Part shown: piece by piece, positions 12,101 through 25,200 of the stretch | How positions within the stretch are numbered: position 1 is the first letter of the stretch | Layout of the letters: each line of letters starts with the position of its first letter | Assembly: GCF_051020765.1 (NCBI RefSeq) | Contig: NC_134935.1 | Coordinates: forward strand, 3,907,579 to 3,971,578 | DNA length: 64,000 bases | Direction: 5' to 3' | DNA from: Lasioglossum baleicum | Lineage: Eukaryota > Arthropoda > Insecta > Hymenoptera > Halictidae | Program-made: the position numbers and the translations under genes | The notes under the pieces: generated by a model | What the model saw: only the letters and a program-made list of their open reading frames with translations | What the model was told of the DNA's origin: nothing | Databases searched by the model: none

Positions 12101-15100
12101 ATGCAGACCTTACGGAAGAAAAACAGTCCGTGCAAGTGTGAGTAAAAACCCACCCCCTACGAATTGCACAATATTCATGGAAACGTCGGGGAACGTGCAT
12201 CGCGTCGACGTTGCCTTGTGGTTTAGTGGGATCGTTGTGATTCGAATCAACGTTTTCGTGCCGCGACTGGTGGCTTTGCCCTTGCTTCGTGCGTTTTTAT
12301 CAATGTTTCTCAAGCATGACGTCCGTGATATCACCCTGCAGATCGGTCAAAGGGAGCTTTGGAATATGGCTTCCCTTCTTTAAGAGGGAGAAAGACGACA
12401 GTCGCTCGATTCGAATCAGGCGGATTAAGATGACACGTAATGGTAGTATAATGTACTGTATAGTTGCATGAATTCTATTGTTCGGTTACGATTCACGGAA
12501 ACTGTCGAGCTTTTTTTCCTCGAAAGAGAGGGAGAGAGAGAGAGAGAGTGAGAGAGAGAGAGAAAGAGAAAGAGAGAGAGAGACAACAGTGTCGAGTCGC
12601 GATTTTCGCGCGAGCTTTCGTTGCAATTCGACGTTATCGACTGCGCCGATGCGTCCGCGCTCGTTCACGGATTCACCGGCAGATGGACACGCTAATCACT
12701 TCGACGGATATTAATTTCAGATTGTACTACTTTCTTGCAAATAGGCGTGAATATATCCCAGGCTTTACGATGCAGATACCGGATAGACTTTTTACTGACC
12801 AGTAATTTTCCTTGTACAATATTTCAAAATCGTTGACATGCAGTTTTGCGAATATGAAAAGGAGTTTTACTTGAAATTCTTTTTCTTTGTGCGACTCCTA
12901 TTGTAATACGTTACGTGCTCTACTAAAGATATCGAATCTATACAATCGTATCTCATGAAATCATGCTCATTATTTCCGATGGTGGTAGGTTTACATAATT
13001 TTGACCGGCGCTGGTAGGTTCAGCGTTAAACACAGATATTTTATGGGGTTTGACGGTCAAGTCCTGTCGCTTATGTTTGGAGCAAGATTTAATCGTACTT
13101 GTGCAAAAATACTCTTTTTTCGAACAGGAAAATGGCACGTCGTTAACTGGTTCACCAGATCTTGAAACATCGGGAAAAAGACTGCACCCTACATACTCTT
13201 GTGTTTGCGTGGGGTTATTTGGAGGGTACTTAGGGATACTTCTAATCCAGCCGCCAAAATCCTCGTATTCTATCGACATCGACCCATTGTTTTACGCTGG
13301 CGATGCTCGATGCAAGAGCGATTGTTATGACAGAGCGAGGGCAATAAAAGTCTCGTGTGCCAGGAGACTTGGCAAAGGAAGATGTGTGCGAAGGAGAAAG
13401 CTGGTACAAAGGTGACCGGCAATGGTGGAGAAAAAGGCGGGTAGAGGGGGCATGAATTGGTTATCCGGATAAAGTCTGAAGTATCGACAGTTGGCGTTCT
13501 CCACTCGAGTCGCACGAGGACGTTCAAACAAATGTGCCGGTGTGGTCGTGATTATTAAAGTCGCGAGGGTCGTAAAAAGTCTGCGCAAAAAAGCTGCAGA
13601 CAAGGGAGTTTCCGACAAATTGTCCGTGGAAAGACAAAGGCCCGCGACGGTCGGTGCTGTCGGACGACACCGGGTCAAAGAATCGGTCAGAGAGTCGATA
13701 CCTGTATTCAAATTTCGATCGTCCAAAACTCCCAATACCAATCTCTTTCGGGTAAAAATTCAATTTGTTTCGTTACCGATTTGGCTGGGGCTAGGGTAGC
13801 GAAGAAGAAAATAAATTGCTTGTCTGGTGCACACTCGACGAATCTCGCTCCGCGTTTTGACGAGATCAAATTGATCGTATGACCGATCAATACATGTATT
13901 CGTTGAATTGGTTCGAGTTTGAAACGATCGCCGGGCAGATCAGCTCGAACCCCTGCAGCTTCGAATCCGTTAATTCAATACCTTCGCGCGCGCCGATCGG
14001 TTCTACTTTGCGTGAGCTTGAACGAGGCCACATGTGGGGTTATTAAAGCGAGCATCTACCGCGACAGATTTCACGTTCCTGTTGCCGCACGATTTGTTCT
14101 TCGCGGCGCGGCGCGTCGAGAGGGGAGTCCTTTGAAAACTCAGTTCTGCGATGTTCGCTATGCTTCTGCAGCGCTTTGTAATTTTATTGATAAAACGACA
14201 CGAATACTTTTGTGAAAAGAAGTATCTTCTTAAAAGTATCCGGCCGTTTTGGACAATAACATGAATTATTTTCGCACAATCTCTTCTAGTTGGAAACAAT
14301 AAGGACCTATGTCTTCGTTTCGTTCTTTTTCTTCTTTGGGTCTCTCAGAAATTAGCGTCTAATTAGAATGTCTAACATAATTGGAAAATCTTACTGGTAC
14401 AGCGGCTAGGAGACCGTCGCGCGTCGCGACGTCGGAGCACAGTACATTGTGAATGCTGTTCCGGCAGATAAAATAGTTTGACGTGCTTACACGTGTATTT
14501 GATCTAGCGGCGAACACGGAAATTTCTCGACATGATAGCAACAACAAACGAAACGAAAATCGGCTTTCCTTGCAGTCAAGAACGAACGAACCCGATTTCT
14601 TGGGGAGGGTGTGTCGTTCAAGGCAAAGCTGATTGGCATATTGGAAGTATCGGAAGCGCGCGGGGACCGGATGTGCCAAGCAGCTTTGGCGGATCTGAAG
14701 ATGGCAATTCGTGCTGCCGGTGAACACAAACAACGAATCTCCGTTCAGGTCAGCATCGATGGACTACGCTTGCGGGACGAAAAGTCGGGGGTAAGAATCC
14801 TTTCTCTTCCTGGTGATTACTTAGGCAATCATTTTGACAATTGTGTACAGTGCATTATTTATAATCGCGTGCATTACCGTCATCATTTTGTCGATATTAG
14901 TTTAAATGCTATATTCTTTTCCAGGACTGTCTTTATCATCATCCTGTACATAAGATATCGTTCATCGCTCAGGACATGAGTGACTCGAGAGCGTTCGGAT
15001 ATATTTTTGGGTCACCGGACACTGGGCATCGTTTCTTTGGCATCAAGACGGATAAAGCAGCGAGCCAAGTAAGATTTACACAATAGTGGAACAGATATTT

Positions 15101-18100
15101 CCATGGCCTCGTCTTTGAACTTCGGCGCAAATCGATTCGGTTTTTACACTTAAAATGGGAAATTGTTCTACCTCTAAATAAAGGTTACTTATTTTAGACA
15201 ATTTTTAGTGCAAAATAAAAATTGTAAGAAGCGCGTTGTACAGTCAAATAATAAATCGGAAACAGAGGTATAATTATTGCGCACAAGTGTAAATGTGAAA
15301 TGAAGAAATGTGCAGTCTTTCGTAATTTGAATACCGCCTTTGAGAAGCATTGGGTATACATATAAGCTGGCAAGGTTTAATTTGATAGGAGGATCCGTTC
15401 GGGCGGGAATACGATTCGTAAACGCGGTTGAAGCGTGTCATTTATCGTGAACGATTCGCCCTAGCGAAGCAGGGGGGTCTAAAATGATATTTGTCCAATC
15501 CTGAGGAGCAATATCGACCTCGCCGGCTCGGTAATTCCGGAGGGGCATGTAAATAATTCCATTATACGATTCGGCCTAGCACTCCAACGATACGCCGCGG
15601 GAGATTGTTGTTCGATTATACACGATTCCCTTCGTGCTCGTTCAAAGGGACTGTGATATCTTCGAGTTCAACTCCCTCTGTCTCCCTTTTTTTCAGAACG
15701 TTCTTCTGAAGTGCATAGAACACAACGCGTTCGAAATCATTTTCAGAAATTGGAGGCTGTCGTCGAGTATTCTAATAATATTGTTTCATGAAATCGGTGT
15801 TCGATGATTTTGATCTACTTTTAAATAACGCTTGCGTTTGCTCGCAATATTTATTGTTATTAGACCACGAGATTTGTGATCTGCGAACTGTAATGTCTAG
15901 TTTCTTCACACATGCATCGCGATGTTACGCAGGTGGTGATCGCCATGAGAGACTTGTTCCAAGTGGTTTTCGAACTGAAAAAGAAAGAAGTCGAGCTGAC
16001 GAAGCAGCACTTGGAACAGAATGCCATAAGCGTTATTAAGTTTCACACTAGCGGTATCTTCGTCGAACCAACTCCAGATACAAAAGTAAATATATCAAGA
16101 TATGTATTATTGTTGATTTATCAAGGAACACAAATAAATAATTAATATACTTGTGTTCCCGTTAGGGTGCAGCGGGTAGCGAAACATCCCTTCATCGAAC
16201 GAAGAACGCGAATTCGGATTTGGATAAACAATCCGACAGACGAAACGAGTCGCAAAGTGGTGTAATAGCGGATTTGTTAGATTTGCAGTTTGAATTAAAT
16301 TCCCTTCAGCAGGGAATCCACCATATGGACAAAATTACTCCCGAAAACCAACCAACATCCGGCGATAGCATCTTCGAAGCTGATCCGTTTGGAGATTCAT
16401 TCGCAACAATGAAAGTGCGTGTCGTTCGAAACGCTTTGATCGCTTACTTTCTACCTGTTAATAATTATCTTGGTGTAACCTATTTGAAATAACATTTATA
16501 GTTGGAAGACACTGTGCGACCAATTCTGCCACCGCCTCCGTCGGGCTCCAAAAGAGGACATTTAGATCGACAACAAACTGTTCCCGGTCCTCAGTCATCG
16601 GTTACGTCCAGTCCAGCGGCGACAGTGCCAACTAAGACGCCGCCATTTCAAAGTTCTGTACAATGGTTTGACAAGGAAACAGAGAATTTGTTTAGCGATA
16701 ACGAGCTGACAAGTTCGGCGAAGAGCACACCGATCAAAAAGGATCTGGAGGAGGTAAATACTGTAGCTGTTACGTTAAGTCCTGTAAACGTATTTAGTCT
16801 AGGATTTGGTTCCCTATGCTTTCATTGCTAAGTTAGATTTAACCATGTATTTTAGGATCCCTTAACCTTCAAAATGGTTTTTATTCTCCAAACGCAAATT
16901 TACACGTTGTATTCTCCTTACCTTTAAATACCTTTAATTTTAGATCTCGACGTTATTTCATCAGTTTATCAGACTGAACTACATTTATGAATGAAGATAA
17001 CTTAATAACCATCCATCTGCTTATCCTGCAATTCGAATACTTAATTTGTTACAGTCCCAGACTAAAAGTCCCCAAATAGACGTCTTCACAGAGTTAGATC
17101 CCCTAGGAACCGGTCTGTTAAAACCATATGTGGATAAGAAGGACTTCTTCCAGCACTTGAAGAATCCTCCGAAGAAAGTGCTGAAGGACCTAGTACCGAC
17201 CAGCTCGACAGACACGTTCCCGGCCAACTTTAGCACCGTCTCGGATTCGCTGGAAACTGTGCAACAGGTACGAAACGATTTGACGTCGAAGGACAATCAG
17301 TTCGATGACGATAACTTTGCGAACTTCGATCGATTCGACGACGGCGAGGCGGGCCAACCAGTATGTACACGATCCGATTCATCGCGGAGGTCGGAAACTG
17401 CTGCGAAGCAGGCTCATCATCAGCCGCTCGCAGTTGCTTTGCCCCCCGAGGACGGATCCGCATCAAAGTCTCCGGCGGTTTCAACCGTGTCGTCCACCAT
17501 TGGGGCCGCTTCGTTGCTCAGTAGGATGGATAAGGACTCTACGGAGTCCATGCACGGTTTAGTCCAACTTTCTAGTCCCATTAAATCGGCGCGCAGAAAA
17601 GAGTTCGACATTGATTTACCGAATAACAAATCCCAGTCTATAGACAAGCCGTTCCCAGTAGATTTCTCTGCGACCAGCGAATCACCAGCGTCCCCCTTGA
17701 AATCGTGCTCCTCCGACGCGAACTCACGACTGTCCAGCTCTTCCGCGGAGCTGGAACTTGTACCTGAACCACCGCCTCGAGGGGTCGCCAACATCTTGAT
17801 CAATCCGCCGCCATTGCCCCCGAAGAAGCAGGGAGTTAGGGGTGCCATGAAACCTCCGCCGAGGCCACCGCACACCGAAGGCTACTTCCATTACGATTTC
17901 CCTGAACGAGAGCAACCCACGCCCATAGCAGCCAACGAAAGGAACAAAAGTCCAACGAAAGATACGAAGGGGCAGTTCGATGACAATTTCAGTCCTCCCG
18001 TTCCCAGCAAGTCGGATTTAATCGGTTCGATGACCACGCCGACTTTCGAGGATTCGTTCAGCTCTATGGTACCTACTACGAATCTGTCTACGTTTTTTAC

Positions 18101-21100
18101 TTCGACGAACACGTCCGCCTCCACGAAGAAGGCGAAGCCTTCGTTGGACATAACTCTGAGCCAGTTGACGTCGTCTAACCTGAACGAATTGGCCAACAGT
18201 CTCGGGTTGACCGTTCAAGAGCTGACCAGTCTGACGCTTCAACAGCTAACCGAGTGTCTAGCTATCCTTTCGGCTAAGGAAGCTCACGCGAACGGAAGCA
18301 GGGATGCTACCCCTGTCGCGCAAGAGTCCGCGACGACGCAATCCGATCAGCCGAGACGTTACACGGAAGGTCAGAGTTTCGTTCAGTCGAACGAGCAGGA
18401 AACCAAATACGATGTCACTTACGACAAGTACGCGGTATTCAGGGAGTTACTGGAGCTGGAACAGATGGAGAAGAACGAAGAGAACATAATGAAGAACAGC
18501 GTGGAAGAAGAAATATCTGACGCGATGAAGGAAACGTTTGACAGTACCGAGTCGCAGCAGGACGACGAGAGCAAAACGGAGTCATTGGCTTCTCTGGTGA
18601 ACCTGACGGTGAAACTGCCACCGAGCAACGAGGATTTGGCGAAGGACGATTCCGGCAATGTGAAAGCCGAAGAGAACGAATCATCTTCCAGCCTGACGAG
18701 CGAGAAGACCCAGTCCGTGGAAGCCGAAGGCAAAGTTAGGACCTCGATCACCGAAACGGAGACTGTAGCAGACTTTCTGTCGAAACAGGCAACCGCCGAG
18801 GCCGAAGAAGAGTCAGAAAGAAGAAATTCGATAACCGATGTGGAGGAACCGGAGAAGACTAGCGAAGCGAACGAAGACTCGGATAAACCTGTGGAAAGCA
18901 ACGCGGAGGAGAACGGATCGTTGACAGAGAAAGCGGAAGTGAAATCCTCGGTATCGACGTCTAGCGACAGGTACGCTGCGTTGCGCGAGATCATAGGCGA
19001 GCCAGAGCCGTTGCCTAAACAGACCGAAGAGGAGGCGTCGAATTCGAGTTGCGTGTCCCCTGTGATCCCATCTTCGATCCAGTCGAAAGGCATAGCCGAG
19101 GTGGAGCTGCTAAATCTGTTCTCCGATACGCCGCCTTCGTCGTCCAGTCCGAAGAAACAGCCGAAGACAGAGGATGACTCGAAACCAATGGCGATGGACA
19201 TTTTCGAGGAGATCAAGATGTTGAGTACTGGTACACCCGCAGTGAAAGGAACTAAGCCTTTAAACGCGCAAGATATTTTCTGTCCTTTCAGCGAGTTGAA
19301 GCAGGAGAGGGACGACAGCAAGGACGACGGGAACTGGGCAAAATTCGACACTGGTCTATTCGCTACCGAGAGACCACCGTGCGAGGGTCCCCAATCGATT
19401 ACCAGTACGTCGCCGTGGTCTCCCGATGGCAAGGAGTTCCACAAGGAATCCTCGTTCAAGGGAGTCTACCGACCATCTGGCGACAGCGACAACGAATGGA
19501 AGGACGAGGAGGAGAGCGAGGAAAGCAACGGGAGGACTCGAGGCGACGGTAGATTCTGGAGCGGTCATCCGCCGCGATTCAACGTTCCAGCGTTCGGCGA
19601 GAGACCTTTCTACGAAGAAACCGGACCCACGTCCGCTAGCAAGAGGGACAGAAGCTTTCGCGAGAGGATGGCGAAGAAGCCCCGCGATGCAGCGTGGCTG
19701 AAGAATCCCAGTCATAGGCCGCGCGATCCTTCGTCCTGGCACGACGAGGGCCAGTGGGAGGAAGAACTGAGACGCTATCCTCACCGCAAGATGCCGTACA
19801 AGGACGAAGAGGATCAGTACGAGGCTCACTGGAAGTGCAGAACACAGCCGCAGCGGTGGAACTGGTCGCACGAACCGTTCTACGATGAGGAGAGGAAAAG
19901 GAAGCTGGCGCTGTGGAACGAGGAGGATAGGTTCGGGAGTCAAGAGAGCATGGGTTATCACGAGGAGGACAGATGGTACAGGAGAAAGTGCGAGAGAAGA
20001 AGGTGGGAAGATGACGCCAGATTCTGGAACAGGAGGACACCGGGTCCGCCCGACGCGGATTATCCCACGAGGGAGAGCTACTACTACTATCGAGAAGGCA
20101 GGGAAAGACCGCACGACTATCCGGACACTTGGGACGAGGAGTACGGTTCCGATCGACCCGGGGACGATTCTCCGAGATACAATCCATCCGGCAGGAAGCG
20201 ACACTGGCCGAAGCGACCGAACAGCGCTAACGAGGGTCGCAACGCCGACATAGTGTACGCCGAGTCACGCACCAAGTTCGGCACCTCACGATCCGAGTGC
20301 AGCGACAACGACTCCGATCCTTATTTACGTCCATCGCAACGCTCGAGAAGCCGCGAGAGTTACTGGGGCAGCGATCAGGAGTACGACAGCTGGGCAGAGA
20401 GACCGTATTGGTCGGAGGGACCCGAGACAAAGAGCGAGAGTCTTCATCGCAAGAGAATACCGAGACACAAACCCCGACAGCCGCACGCCAAGACTCAGAG
20501 TCCATTCGAGGACGATTTCGCGCAGAGCGTGGAGCACGTGGACCCGTCCGCCGTTGAATCTCTGGCTGTGATCGAGCCGCGGATCCGTTCGGACATGAAT
20601 GAGCAGAAACCACCGCCACCCAGCCCTTCTTCTTCCAGCAAGAGGTACGCGAAGGATCTGCCCAGAAAGGAGATACAAAGAGACTACGGCAAACGGTCCA
20701 GCTACTTCGAGGACGATCTGACGCCCACGGCGAGCGCTTCCAGCGACGCGTCCGACAGGCAGAGGCTACCTTCCGATCTGAAGGCGACTCCCGAAGAGCT
20801 CCCTTGCGACAACAAGGACACCCATCAGGTAGCCGACGGTTTTGCGACGGAGGACAGCGGTCGGGACTCGTTCTTCAACGGAGACCTCAGATACGACGAC
20901 GACGCATTCGCGTTCAAGTCCGAGCTGGAGGACAACGTGCCCGATCATCGGGCCACCACGCTGCCACTCAAGAATCACAGTCGGCAGGGCAAGTACAGTG
21001 CCGGAAACAACAATAACAATAACAACAACAAGTCCAGGACGGACCAGTACATCAGGAAGTCCGAGTCAGTGAATATATTCGTCAGGGAGAACGACCCTTT

Positions 21101-21125
21101 CGACGACGACGAGTTCTTCAATTGA
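12101..21125 (+). CDS. Dab: Disabled (Dab) adaptor protein, complete
   Basis: Seven coding exons join at canonical sites: 12101-12137, 14576-14790, 14925-15068, 15933-16085, 16166-16414, 16502-16753 and 17055-21125. Together they are 5121 nt, or 1706 aa plus TGA. The 37-nt first exon (MQTLRKKNSPCK plus one base) fits the phase needed by exon 2; later junctions are all phase 0. A PTB domain spans roughly residues 20-185 (GEGVSFKAKLIGILEV, SFIAQDMSDSRAFGYIFGS, DLFQVVFELKKKE). It binds NPxY tails and phosphoinositides. Downstream are AP-2/clathrin-type motifs (DPF at 256-258, DPLG near 364, the C-terminal DPFDDDEFFN), SH3-type proline clusters (PPPLPPKK, PPPRPP) and a Tyr/Arg-rich charged region. 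Dab acts as an endocytic adaptor and in Abl kinase signalling in the cytoplasm. Exon 7 alone encodes 1356 residues without an intron. A short poly-Asn run lies near the C-terminus. Confidence 0.95.
12523..12584 (+). repeat. (GA)n tract in Dab intron 1
   Basis: A nearly uninterrupted GA/GAAA microsatellite about 400 bp into the first intron, the second GA tract around the Dab 5' end. Confidence 0.7.
12953..13279 (-). CDS. Candidate small protein, antisense in Dab intron 1 (unrecognised)
   Basis: A complete ATG-to-TGA ORF of 108 codons, with an in-frame TAA five codons upstream of the ATG. The predicted peptide has a mixed, protein-like composition (starts MSIEYEDFGGWIRSIPKYPP, ends LPPSEIMSMIS), with four Cys in the middle. 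I see no signal peptide, membrane segment or known domain. The opposite strand is also open for about 120 codons, so chance cannot be excluded. No AATAAA follows closely on the minus strand. It could be a real nested gene, a retrocopy fragment or noise. Confidence 0.25.
   Translation of the reverse strand: MSIEYEDFGGWIRSIPKYPPNNPTQTQEYVGCSLFPDVSRSGEPVNDVPFSCSKKEYFCTSTIKSCSKHKRQDLTVKPHKISVFNAEPTSAGQNYVNLPPSEIMSMIS
14102..14115. repeat. (CGCGG)n pentanucleotide repeat
   Basis: A short CpG-rich period-5 repeat within Dab intron 1, one of a dispersed set in this window. Confidence 0.6.
15069..15932 (+). other. Dab intron 3
   Basis: An 864-bp intron between GTAAGA at 15069 and the acceptor ending in ACGCAG at 15932. 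No gene or repeat was recognised inside it. Confidence 0.8.
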
Positions 21126-22290
21126 TGCGCTGCGTTTAGGGTGACCGAATCGTATTTTTGACTCGGTGCTGGACAGAGGCGACTTTCGTCTTTTTCGTCT
21201 ACGTTGCGTTCCCGTTCGAACCGGGCTCGAGCCAATGTCGAGCGCCATTTTTATCAAATGGAACTTGTCACTTTCTGTTGAACGACGCGCGACGCGTTCA
21301 GGTTTCGATGATCTACCATTTACTTGCCACAAGTAATTCGAGAAGCTTATTCGACGAGTCTCAGAGATTTATTAATGTTTGCCGGTGGGAGCGAGTTTAA
21401 TTGATCGTTCGAAGCTTTCCGAAGGATAACCCCGCAGTTTAATGTTGATTTTCAAAGGTTAGGGTGTCTCAGAAAATATTGTGCAGGTACCAGTCACCTT
21501 GTTCCTTTTGAATGATAGCGTGCGAGACAACGACGGGAGTTCACAGATTAGAGTGGAATATGTTTCAACGACTTGAGTGGTTTTTATCGATGTTGTAACT
21601 TATTAAACTGATGCGTCGGGCTACATGATATTGTCTGGGAGATCTTAATGCGAACGTGTATAACGATAGAGAAGACTATATTATACCATTGGTAGTGGGG
21701 AAAGAGCGGCCACGAGCCTGCAATCGAATTTGCCAGCCAGAAACAATGTTCTGGCGAGACTTTCCCTATTCATTTGCGATTGTATTCGAATGTTTACCAA
21801 TAAAGAGATCCGTGTTAAAGTCTAAGGAAAAATCATTGTCCAAGATAGCGGCCGGTAGTGGCACGGTTACGGAAGCTAGTCATTGTTTTAATAAATTTGT
21901 ACATAATGTTATCGGTGTTAACGTAAATTTAATTCGGCGATGGAAGCCTGTATGTATATGTATGCGCAGTTTGTACGACAATTGGTTACACTTGTACCTA
22001 GTTTGAATTCGTCGTAAAGATTCCATGAGCGCCGGTCGTGTCGAGGGGAGTTAGGGTATTCGAAACCAGGCTCGAACGTCGAGTGTTGCGAATGAAACTG
22101 TTGAGAGATTTTCGGGCACAAGCGATGATACATATTCTAGGACACCTTAAAGAACAATAGAAATGAATTTTTCATTTTCTTCCTACATGTTTGCACACTA
22201 AAACATACATGCTTTTTTATGGTTTGTATAATGTACATTTTACCGGTTAGCGAACAAAGAAATAAATGATTTTGAAAAGTCCCGATATTT
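21126..22290 (+). other. Probable Dab 3' UTR
   Basis: Non-coding sequence following the Dab stop codon. AATAAA occurs at 22261-22266 and related hexamers near 21800 and 21890, so several polyadenylation sites are possible. The mature 3' end is inferred only. Confidence 0.5.
21899..21906 (+). promoter_or_regulatory. Pumilio-type element in the Dab 3' UTR
   Basis: TGTACATA matches the PUF-family recognition consensus UGUANAUA exactly. It lies in the sense orientation about 770 nt after the Dab stop codon. Function is inferred from the motif and position only. Confidence 0.4.
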
Positions 22291-25200
22291 TTAATTGCAA
22301 GACCTCGTATCGGAAAAGCCTGAGCGATCTCATTTGATAGTCATCGTTTGGAACGTTGAGGAATCAAAATATGTACGACTTTTGTATGACTTTTGACTGA
22401 CAATGAGATGATTTTCATTCGTCTCGATCTGAACCCTGTCGGAGATAACGTGGATGAGATTGTCGGTTCCCTTTGGACTTTTCTCGTCGAACGGAGAGAG
22501 AATGAGAAAGAGTGAGAGCGAAAGGGAGGGGAAGAGGGAGAGAGAGTCAATTTAACTAGTCTATGAAGTTTGTTTGTCCATAGAGAATGGAATCAAGCTG
22601 CGATACAATTTTATATTATTTATAATATTTATGTCGGCAGTGTTGCGCTGCGTTGCGTTTTATTTTAGCCCGTATTTATTGTAGTCACGCGCATTGGCGC
22701 GGCGCGTCTCGCGGCGAGTGTACTTAATGAATGATTTCCTATCGTTTAAATAACGACCATGCTTGTGTTGTAAACTAGTCAGAATTGTACTGACAATAAT
22801 ATACAGTCCGAATACAAATACAATTAATTACTGCGAAGAGATGGATTTCTGTTTAATCACTTATAAGCTGGGAATGGCTACCCGCGAGCATCTGATACAA
22901 AAACATTCATTCTTCCTTCGAATTTGTTGAAGCGCTTCTGTTTAAAAGTGTAAGAGCCTTGGGATCGATATAACGAATAATCAATGAATTGCGACCGTTC
23001 CAGAAATATTTGCGAGATTTCGGCAATATATATTTACGCCTACTCAATTGCAAAACAAAAGCACCGAGACACGCTCTGCGACTGGCAGAAATCATCAAGT
23101 TTCACTTATGCATAAGTTCACAGAGAAGCTACTTCTTCTTTTTTAGGTTACGTAGAGGCAGTCGAATAAATGATTAAAAAATTGCTTTAGTTTCTTCTAA
23201 ACGAAACTGTTTCAAACGAAGGATCTAAGTTTCCATCTCGAGATAAGTGATTAGCGGAAATATGTATAAAGATCCTCGAACACGATGATAAACAGAGTGC
23301 TTGGAAGCAGAGTGTTAACGAAGTCCGCAATGTTTGCAAATGTTCCGCATCTGTATCACATACTTATGTTATATCCCCTACGTGACACGCTCGCGATTTA
23401 AATGTGCTGTAATCGTGGAACTTGTAATTTTTACTATGACCGTGACATTTACTCCATGTGTTGCACATCGTCAATCCCCATCCTACCCCATTCAGGCGAA
23501 AAGTCGCAGTACACTAAACGAAACTGGTTCGAATAAATTTTCACTTTAAAAATGTTGGAGCAGAATAAACTTTTTTTGAAACAAACATGTCACCCCTTTA
23601 ATTTTCATTCGTACTACTTACGATTAAGATTATTTATGTGAAATTAAGAGGATCAAACGAGACAAACAAGACAGTCAATTTGAAAACTTTAGTCAAAGTA
23701 GCTATAACTATGTATGTATAACTAAAGTATAAAGGGCCGAAGCAATAATATCAAGGGGTTTCGCAGTAATAATTTGACGAGCTAGAAGAAAAACTTTCTA
23801 GCAAAAAGAAATAATTAAAATAACGAAAAAGAAAAAAAGTTTTATCATTGGATTAGCATCGTTTCAACGATATCGCCGATGTTTTGTTTGTTGTCCGGAA
23901 GCTGTTAAACTATTAGATCTAGACGTAGCTAAAGATTTTTCATTTGGATAAACGTTGATTCCTGCAAATGCCAGCTAAGCTACGCTGGTCCGGCTGCGAA
24001 ATTCGATCAAGTCGCGATATCGTAAATAAACAGTGGTGGAAAAAAAGGAGAGGGTGTATCGCGAAGACGAAGGACCTTCGTGGTCTTTGTTGCGAGTCGG
24101 CGCGGCACGTCTGCGGCAGCATAGGCACCTCACCCTATCGCATCGAAGCGGGCGGACCCCCTGGTTAGCGTGTTCCCCGTTCCTTGATTTGGCCGAGCAC
24201 AATGCACAATAAAAGAGCATTAGATCGTCGGCTTTGTCGAGCGGTTGCGCGACTTCTCGTAACAATGGCGTGGCCCCCACTCGGCCGAAGTACTCGAAAC
24301 ACCTGGCAAACAAGGAAACAATGCGCACGAGCCGCACTTGGACGGGATTTCGCGCATTTGGGGTGCGCGCATGCTAACAAATTATCACCCCCACCCCCGT
24401 GCTCCACCTCGCGGCACCCTCTCCCCCCCTTTCTGCACCCCGTCTGCCCTCCCACAGCCGCGCCGCCTACGTCACTTTTCTCCCGTTTTCTCATTCCGTC
24501 TGCCTCCTCTCTATGCCCGAGCCTGTAAACCGGCTAAATACTTTCCTTGCTTTCGCGATTACGCAGCAACGGCTCGTGTCGGCCAGGTTTAACGACCGCC
24601 TCTCCAAATCACTTGCAATTTTGGCTTGAACGCGCCGAGCTATTCGAGCTCGGCGAGATATTCGGGTGTCCCAGAAAACACCGGGCTATTTACACAGCTC
24701 TGTAGTTTATTGATTGGTAAACTGCCGATGTTAATGCGAATTCGCGTTTCCGTGGACAAGCTTCTGGAAAATTGAGCCAAGCAAACTTTCCTTTTTTTCG
24801 GTGATACATCGGTTTTCGCGTTCTACTGTTTTTCAAACGCTTCTCTCTGCCGCGCCGCGCCGGTTCACTGTCTCTGTTTGAAATGTTCATTTTTCAGAAA
24901 TCCACAATACTTAGCAATTTAATTAGAAGCGTCCATAGTACACAGGACATTGGTTTTTCCAACGTCCTTTGCCGGCCTGTCCTCGTCGCAATTTTTGAAT
25001 GTTCGCTCGTATTAAAAAACGGCATTTAAAACGGTACTTAAAAGAGGAAGGATCGTAGAATATAAAACAGAAATACTTTCGATATTTTAATTATCGTATA
25101 AAGTCTAAACTAGAGAAGATCTGCTTAGCGTCGATCCGCGAGCGACAGTGTTCCACGCTGGAAAACGGTGATCTAGACGAGCAGGGGTTGAATCGATCGT

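Larger units (their letters stand above)
12138..14575 (+). other. Dab intron 1
   Basis: The donor is GTGAGT at 12138 and the acceptor TTGCAG ends at 14575. At 2.4 kb it is the largest intron in the gene. It holds a GA tract (12523-12584), an antisense ORF (13279-12953) and a (CGCGG)n repeat (14102-14115). Confidence 0.8.

Noticed and set aside
13050..13415. Plus-strand ORF containing CRLCLEQ, like the start of a ZAD zinc-finger domain
   Set aside because: The rest of the ZAD pattern is missing, and the overlapping minus-strand frame is more protein-like.
21656..22006. 116-codon ORF downstream of Dab
   Set aside because: It lies in the probable Dab 3' UTR and shows no domain.
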